Origin: Eubacterium ramulus
GTDB taxonomy: Bacteria > Bacillota > Clostridia > Lachnospirales > Lachnospiraceae
Assembly: GCF_003122485.1 (NCBI RefSeq)
Contig: NZ_JRFU01000022.1
Coordinates: 1 to 46,523, forward strand
Reading direction: 5' to 3'
DNA length: 46,523 nt
The notes beneath the pieces are model-generated. The model did not search any database. It had not been told where the DNA came from and saw nothing but the letters and a program-made list of their open reading frames with translations. Position 1 is the first letter of the stretch; each line of letters opens with the position of its first letter. Made by a program: the position numbers and the translations under genes. Shown piece after piece: positions 42,322 through 46,523 of this stretch.

Positions 42322-44115
42322 ATGACAATTCAGGAAAAACTTGCAATTTTGCGAGAAAAAATGAAAGAAAACAACATGGATATCTACATGATTCCAACTG
42401 CAGATTTTCACCAGTCAGAATATGTTGGTGAATATTTCAAAGCACGTTCTTATATGAGCGGCTTTACAGGATCTGCTGGAACATTGGTAGTGACCTTGAC
42501 AGAGGCAGGTCTGTGGACCGACGGTCGTTATTTTATTCAGGCAGAGCAGCAGCTTGCAGGCAGCACCATCACACTGTACCGTATGTCTGAGGAAGGCGTA
42601 CCTACAGTAAAAGAATTTGTAGAGGATAAACTTCCGCAGGGCGGCGTCATCGGTTTTGATGGAAGAGTCCTTTCCAGTGCGGACGGAGCAGCATATGCAA
42701 AAATCGCTGAGAAAAAACAGAGCAGCCTGTCCGTTGCAAAAGATCTGGTAAACGAGATCTGGACAGACAGACCACAGCTTCCGACAGAGAAAGTATGGAT
42801 CTTAACAGATGAATACAGCGGAGAGACTACCGCTTCCAAATTAGGAAGAATCCGTGAAGTAATGAAAGAGAAAGGGGCACAGGCGCATCTGATCAGCTCT
42901 CTGTATGACATTGCATGGATCTTAAACCTGCGTGGAAACGACATTTCCCACGTTCCGGTATTTTTATCTTTCCTGTTGATCGAGGAAGATGCATGCAAAT
43001 TGTTTATTCATGCGGAGACACTGACTGATGAAGTTCGTGCTTATCTGGCAGACAACGACATTACGGTTTGTGCTTATGATGAGATTTATGATGCAGCAGA
43101 AAAAATTGCAGCAGACAAAGTAATGCTGATGGACGAGCACACCATCAACTACCGCATCCGCATGGCACTTCCGGAAGGCTTAAAAGTTGTAGATAATCTG
43201 AACCCATCTGAGCGCATGAAAGCCATCAAAAATGAGACAGAGTTAAAAAATACAAGAATCGCACATTTAAAAGACGGTGTGGCTGTGACAAAATTCATGT
43301 ACTGGTTAAAGACACATGTCGGAAAAGAATATATCACAGAGTATACCGCAGGAAAATATCTGGACAGCTTACGAGCTGAACAGGAACACTTCCTGGATCT
43401 GAGTTTTGACAACATCAGTGCTTACGGCGCAAATGCAGCCATGATGCACTATTCCGCAAAAGAAGAAACAGCAGCGGAATTAAAACCAGAAGGATTTTTA
43501 CTGGTGGATTCCGGCGGACATTATTATGAGGGAACCACAGACATTACAAGAACCTTTGTCCTTGGACCTCTGACTGACAAACAGAAACTGCATTTTACAA
43601 CTGTTTGCAGATCCAACCTGAATTTGGCAGATGCTAAATTCCTGTACGGATGCAGCGGATTAAACCTAGATATTTTAAGCCGTGGACCGTTATGGCAGAT
43701 GGGTATTGATTACAAATGCGGAACCGGTCATGGTGTCGGACATATCCTGAACGTACATGAGGGACCAAACGGATTCCGCTGGAGAGTTGTTGCAGAGCGT
43801 AATGACAGCGGCAGACTGGAAGAGGGTATGATAACTACTGACGAGCCGGGTGTATATCTGGAAGGCGAGTACGGTATCCGTACCGAGAACGAGCTGATCT
43901 GTGTGAAAGCAGAGAAAAACGAGTATGGTCAGTTTATGAAGTTTGAAAATATTACTTATGCACCGATCGATCTGGACGGAATTATTCCGGAGGAAATGAC
44001 CGGACGTGAGAAAAAACTGCTGAATGCATACCACAGAAGGGTATGGGAGAAAATATCTCCGTATCTGAATGACGATGAGCGCGAGTGGCTCAAAGAGTAC
44101 ACAAGGGAGATTTAG
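42322..44115 (+). CDS. pepP: M24-family Xaa-Pro aminopeptidase (aminopeptidase P)
   Basis: This 597-residue cytosolic metallopeptidase removes N-terminal residues before proline. It has the three-domain eukaryote-like aminopeptidase P layout: two creatinase-type domains (about 1-310) and a catalytic M24 domain after it. Metal ligands are visible in LLVDSGGHYYEGTTDITRTF (two Asp), GHGVGHILNVHEGP (His), TTDEPGVYLEGEYGIRTEN (Glu) and the nearby NELICV. A short C-terminal extension follows. AGGAGG-like GGAGG precedes the ATG. The stop is one base before the polA start region, so polA may be on the same transcript. Confidence 0.93.
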   Translation: MTIQEKLAILREKMKENNMDIYMIPTADFHQSEYVGEYFKARSYMSGFTGSAGTLVVTLTEAGLWTDGRYFIQAEQQLAGSTITLYRMSEEGVPTVKEFVEDKLPQGGVIGFDGRVLSSADGAAYAKIAEKKQSSLSVAKDLVNEIWTDRPQLPTEKVWILTDEYSGETTASKLGRIREVMKEKGAQAHLISSLYDIAWILNLRGNDISHVPVFLSFLLIEEDACKLFIHAETLTDEVRAYLADNDITVCAYDEIYDAAEKIAADKVMLMDEHTINYRIRMALPEGLKVVDNLNPSERMKAIKNETELKNTRIAHLKDGVAVTKFMYWLKTHVGKEYITEYTAGKYLDSLRAEQEHFLDLSFDNISAYGANAAMMHYSAKEETAAELKPEGFLLVDSGGHYYEGTTDITRTFVLGPLTDKQKLHFTTVCRSNLNLADAKFLYGCSGLNLDILSRGPLWQMGIDYKCGTGHGVGHILNVHEGPNGFRWRVVAERNDSGRLEEGMITTDEPGVYLEGEYGIRTENELICVKAEKNEYGQFMKFENITYAPIDLDGIIPEEMTGREKKLLNAYHRRVWEKISPYLNDDEREWLKEYTREI

Positions 44116-44116
44116 C

Positions 44117-46523
44117 ATGAGTGAAAAAATCGTACTGATTGATGGACACAGTATTTTAAACCGTGCCTTTTTCGGGGTTCCACCATTGACGAACTCCGAA
44201 GGGCTGCATACCAATGCGGTGTATGGATTTTTAAATATTATGTTCAAGATTCTGGATGAGGAAAAACCGGATTATCTGACGGTGGCATTTGACCGTAGCG
44301 AGCCGACCTTCCGCCATCAGATGTTTGATGCCTACAAGGGAACGAGAAAACCGATGGCGCAGGAACTGCGGGAGCAGGTGCCTGTCATGAAAGAAGTTTT
44401 GCAGGCTATGGGAATCACGATTGTGGAAAAACCGGGTTATGAAGCGGATGATCTGCTTGGAACCATTGCCGGGATGGCAGAAGCACAGGGCATGGATGTC
44501 AGCATTATTTCCGGTGACCGTGATTTGCTTCAACTGGCGACAGATAAGGTAAAAATTCGGATTCCGAAAACAAAACGAACCGGTACGGAGATTGAAGATT
44601 ATTATGCGGCAGATGTGGTGGAGCGTTATCAGGTGACTCCGAAAGAATTTATTGATGTCAAGGCACTGATGGGTGACAGCTCTGATAATATTCCGGGTGT
44701 TCCGGGTATCGGAGAGAAGACCGCCACCAATCTGATTGTTGCTTATAAAAGCATTGAAAACGCCTATGCGCATCTGGAAGAGATCACACCGAAACGTGCG
44801 AAAACTAATCTGGAAGAGCACTACGATATGGCGCAGATGAGCAAGACACTGGCTACCATCGAAGTGCATGCACCGATCGAATTTGACATGGAAGCGGCAA
44901 AACTGACGGATCTGTACACACCGGAAGCGTATGTATATATGAAGCGTCTGGAGTTCAAAAACATGCTGACCCGTTTTTCAGACGATATGTCACAGAACGA
45001 TCTGGAAAAATATTTCCATGTGTATCATGAACTGGACGAGATCCAGAACTTTTTTGACGAATTTTCTGCGAAAGAGGCAGCAGTATCTTTCTTTGAAGAT
45101 GCGGGAACAGTGTATGGTCTGGCAGTGGCAGAAAGCAATCAGAACGTTGCCTATCTGACCTGCGGTGGATTTGTGACAGAAGGCTATCTGGAAGAACAGA
45201 CACAGAAACTTTGTGACGGACTGGATACTTTGGTGACACCGGATTTGAAAGGGCTGTTAAAACATGTCCGCGTGACAGAGACAAAAAACTGCATCGATAC
45301 CACAATTGCGGCATATTTGCTGAATCCGTTAAAAAACGAATATACTTACGATGACCTTGCAAAGGATATTTTGGGACAGATGGTACCGTCTCAGGTCGAT
45401 CTGCTTGGAAAATTGAAGATTAAAAAAGCGGCAGATGAGAAGCCGGAAGCATTGGAATTACTGGCTTGCTATCAGGCGTATACCTGTATCGCGGCAAAAG
45501 ACCAGTTATTGGAACAGTTAGAAGAACACGGCATGAAAAAGCTGTACGATGAGATCGAGATGCCGCTGGTATTTGTGCTGGCAGATATGGAAAAGGAAGG
45601 TGTCCGCGCAGAAAAGGCAGAGCTGGAAAGCTACGGCGCACAGCTTACCGGAAGGATCGCGGAACTGGAGACTTCCATTTATGAAAAAGCAGGAGAGACT
45701 TTTAACATTAATTCTCCGAAACAGCTTGGTGTCATTCTGTTTGAAAAATTGCAGATGCCGAACGGTAAGAAAACGAAAACTGGATATTCCACCGCTGCGG
45801 ATGTATTGGAGCGTTTGGCACCGGATTATCCGATCGTATCAGAGATTCTGGAGTACCGTCAGCTTACCAAATTGAAATCCACGTATGCGGATGGACTGGC
45901 ATTGTGTATCGCTCCGGATGGAAGGATTCACAGTACTTTTAACCAGACTATTACAGCAACTGGACGTATCAGCAGTACGGAGCCGAACTTGCAGAATATT
46001 CCAATTCGTATGGAACTTGGCAGACTGATCCGAAAAGTATTTGTGCCGAAGGATGGTTATGTATTTATCGATGCGGATTATTCCCAGATTGAGTTACGTG
46101 TGTTGGCGCATATGTCCGGAGATCAGAACCTGATCGCGGCTTATCAGCATGCGGAGGATATTCACAGGATCACCGCTTCTCAGGTATTCCATACGCCGTT
46201 AGAAGAAGTAACAGATCTTCAGAGAAGAAATGCAAAAGCGGTAAACTTCGGTATTGTGTACGGTATCAGTTCTTTTGGACTGAGCCAGGATCTGAGTATC
46301 ACACGAAAAGAAGCGGAAGGCTATATCGCAAGTTATTTTGAGACCTATCCGGGTATCAAGACATTCCTTGATCGTCTGGTGACCGATGCGAAGGAAAAAG
46401 GCTATGCGGAGACGATGTTTGGCAGACGCAGACCGGTTCCGGAGCTGTCCTCCAGCAACTTCATGCAGCGTTCCTTCGGTGAACGTATTGCCATGAACTC
46501 TCCGATTCAGGGAACCGCAGCGG
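44117..46523 (+). CDS. polA: DNA polymerase I, partial (3' end cut by the window)
   Basis: This frame is open for 802 codons to the window edge. It holds the 5'-3' exonuclease domain (about 1-290; LIDGHSILNRAFFG, TVAFDRSEPTFRH, KALMGDSSDNIPGVPGIGEKTA), a proofreading-domain remnant (about 305-470) and the polymerase domain with motif A (DADYSQIELRVLAH) and motif B (RRNAKAVNFGIVYG). Motif C is beyond the edge. The 3'-5' exonuclease acidic pair of E. coli (FDTET) is not kept in the corresponding AAVSFFEDAG region, as is common in Gram-positive PolA, so it probably lacks proofreading. GGGAG lies upstream of ATG 44117, one base after pepP. Confidence 0.97.
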   Translation, partial: MSEKIVLIDGHSILNRAFFGVPPLTNSEGLHTNAVYGFLNIMFKILDEEKPDYLTVAFDRSEPTFRHQMFDAYKGTRKPMAQELREQVPVMKEVLQAMGITIVEKPGYEADDLLGTIAGMAEAQGMDVSIISGDRDLLQLATDKVKIRIPKTKRTGTEIEDYYAADVVERYQVTPKEFIDVKALMGDSSDNIPGVPGIGEKTATNLIVAYKSIENAYAHLEEITPKRAKTNLEEHYDMAQMSKTLATIEVHAPIEFDMEAAKLTDLYTPEAYVYMKRLEFKNMLTRFSDDMSQNDLEKYFHVYHELDEIQNFFDEFSAKEAAVSFFEDAGTVYGLAVAESNQNVAYLTCGGFVTEGYLEEQTQKLCDGLDTLVTPDLKGLLKHVRVTETKNCIDTTIAAYLLNPLKNEYTYDDLAKDILGQMVPSQVDLLGKLKIKKAADEKPEALELLACYQAYTCIAAKDQLLEQLEEHGMKKLYDEIEMPLVFVLADMEKEGVRAEKAELESYGAQLTGRIAELETSIYEKAGETFNINSPKQLGVILFEKLQMPNGKKTKTGYSTAADVLERLAPDYPIVSEILEYRQLTKLKSTYADGLALCIAPDGRIHSTFNQTITATGRISSTEPNLQNIPIRMELGRLIRKVFVPKDGYVFIDADYSQIELRVLAHMSGDQNLIAAYQHAEDIHRITASQVFHTPLEEVTDLQRRNAKAVNFGIVYGISSFGLSQDLSITRKEAEGYIASYFETYPGIKTFLDRLVTDAKEKGYAETMFGRRRPVPELSSSNFMQRSFGERIAMNSPIQGTAA

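Overview
The window looks like a chromosomal segment of a low-to-mid G+C anaerobic Firmicute, most likely a gut Lachnospiraceae (Clostridia). The evidence is AGGAGG-type ribosome sites before most genes, a T-box leader before pheST, a four-subunit pyruvate-type ferredoxin oxidoreductase, a SpoIID-like protein, the YqeB/YqeC selenium-molybdenum accessory pair and clostridial-type 6S RNA. The genus cannot be fixed by reading alone. No rRNA, tRNA or CRISPR array was seen.

Layout. 27-3138 (minus): an operon of two alpha/beta-hydrolase esterases and an ATP-grasp ligase, divergent from an NCS2 nucleobase permease (3349-4689) followed by a HAD phosphatase. 5434-10746: branched-chain amino acid and threonine synthesis (ilvN, ilvC, leuC, leuD, thrC) with a strongly structured ilvC-leuC gap. 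10755-12513: a small membrane protein, then deoC-cdd nucleoside salvage. 12648-12945: 6S RNA with its own promoter and terminator. 13088-16046: SpoIID/LytB protein and YihY membrane protein. 16043-21129: Phe T-box, pheS, pheT, queA and a terminator. 21125-23934: an AT-richer catabolic-looking island (MFS permease, DUF1349 protein, divergent AraC regulator). 24058-26851: a helically phased palindrome array before a LURP-one-like gene, then topoisomerase III.

27124-31183: promoter and porGDAB, with a LysR gene at the operon end. 31300-33380: a long leader with an ANTAR-type hexaloop hairpin competing with a terminator, then an AmtB-PII fusion. 33521-37524: a LysR regulator divergent from an unrecognised 265-residue protein, a ThrE-type exporter and a YoaK-like membrane protein. 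37613-38795: a short candidate ORF with nested hairpins, a trigger-factor-like chaperone lacking the ribosome-binding domain, and a terminator. 38866-42171: yqeB and yqeC, split by a complete-looking IS200/IS605 element (tnpA, tnpB, candidate omega RNA). 42322-46523: Xaa-Pro aminopeptidase and the first 802 codons of polA, which runs off the window.

Most of the window is housekeeping and biosynthesis. The parts that hold something less ordinary are the amtB leader, the phased repeat array at 24058, the 265-residue protein with its transport neighbours, the esterase/ATP-grasp operon, the structured leaders near 7100 and 37613, and an intergenic hairpin repeat present three times. None of these is proven new; each is given with the test that would decide it.
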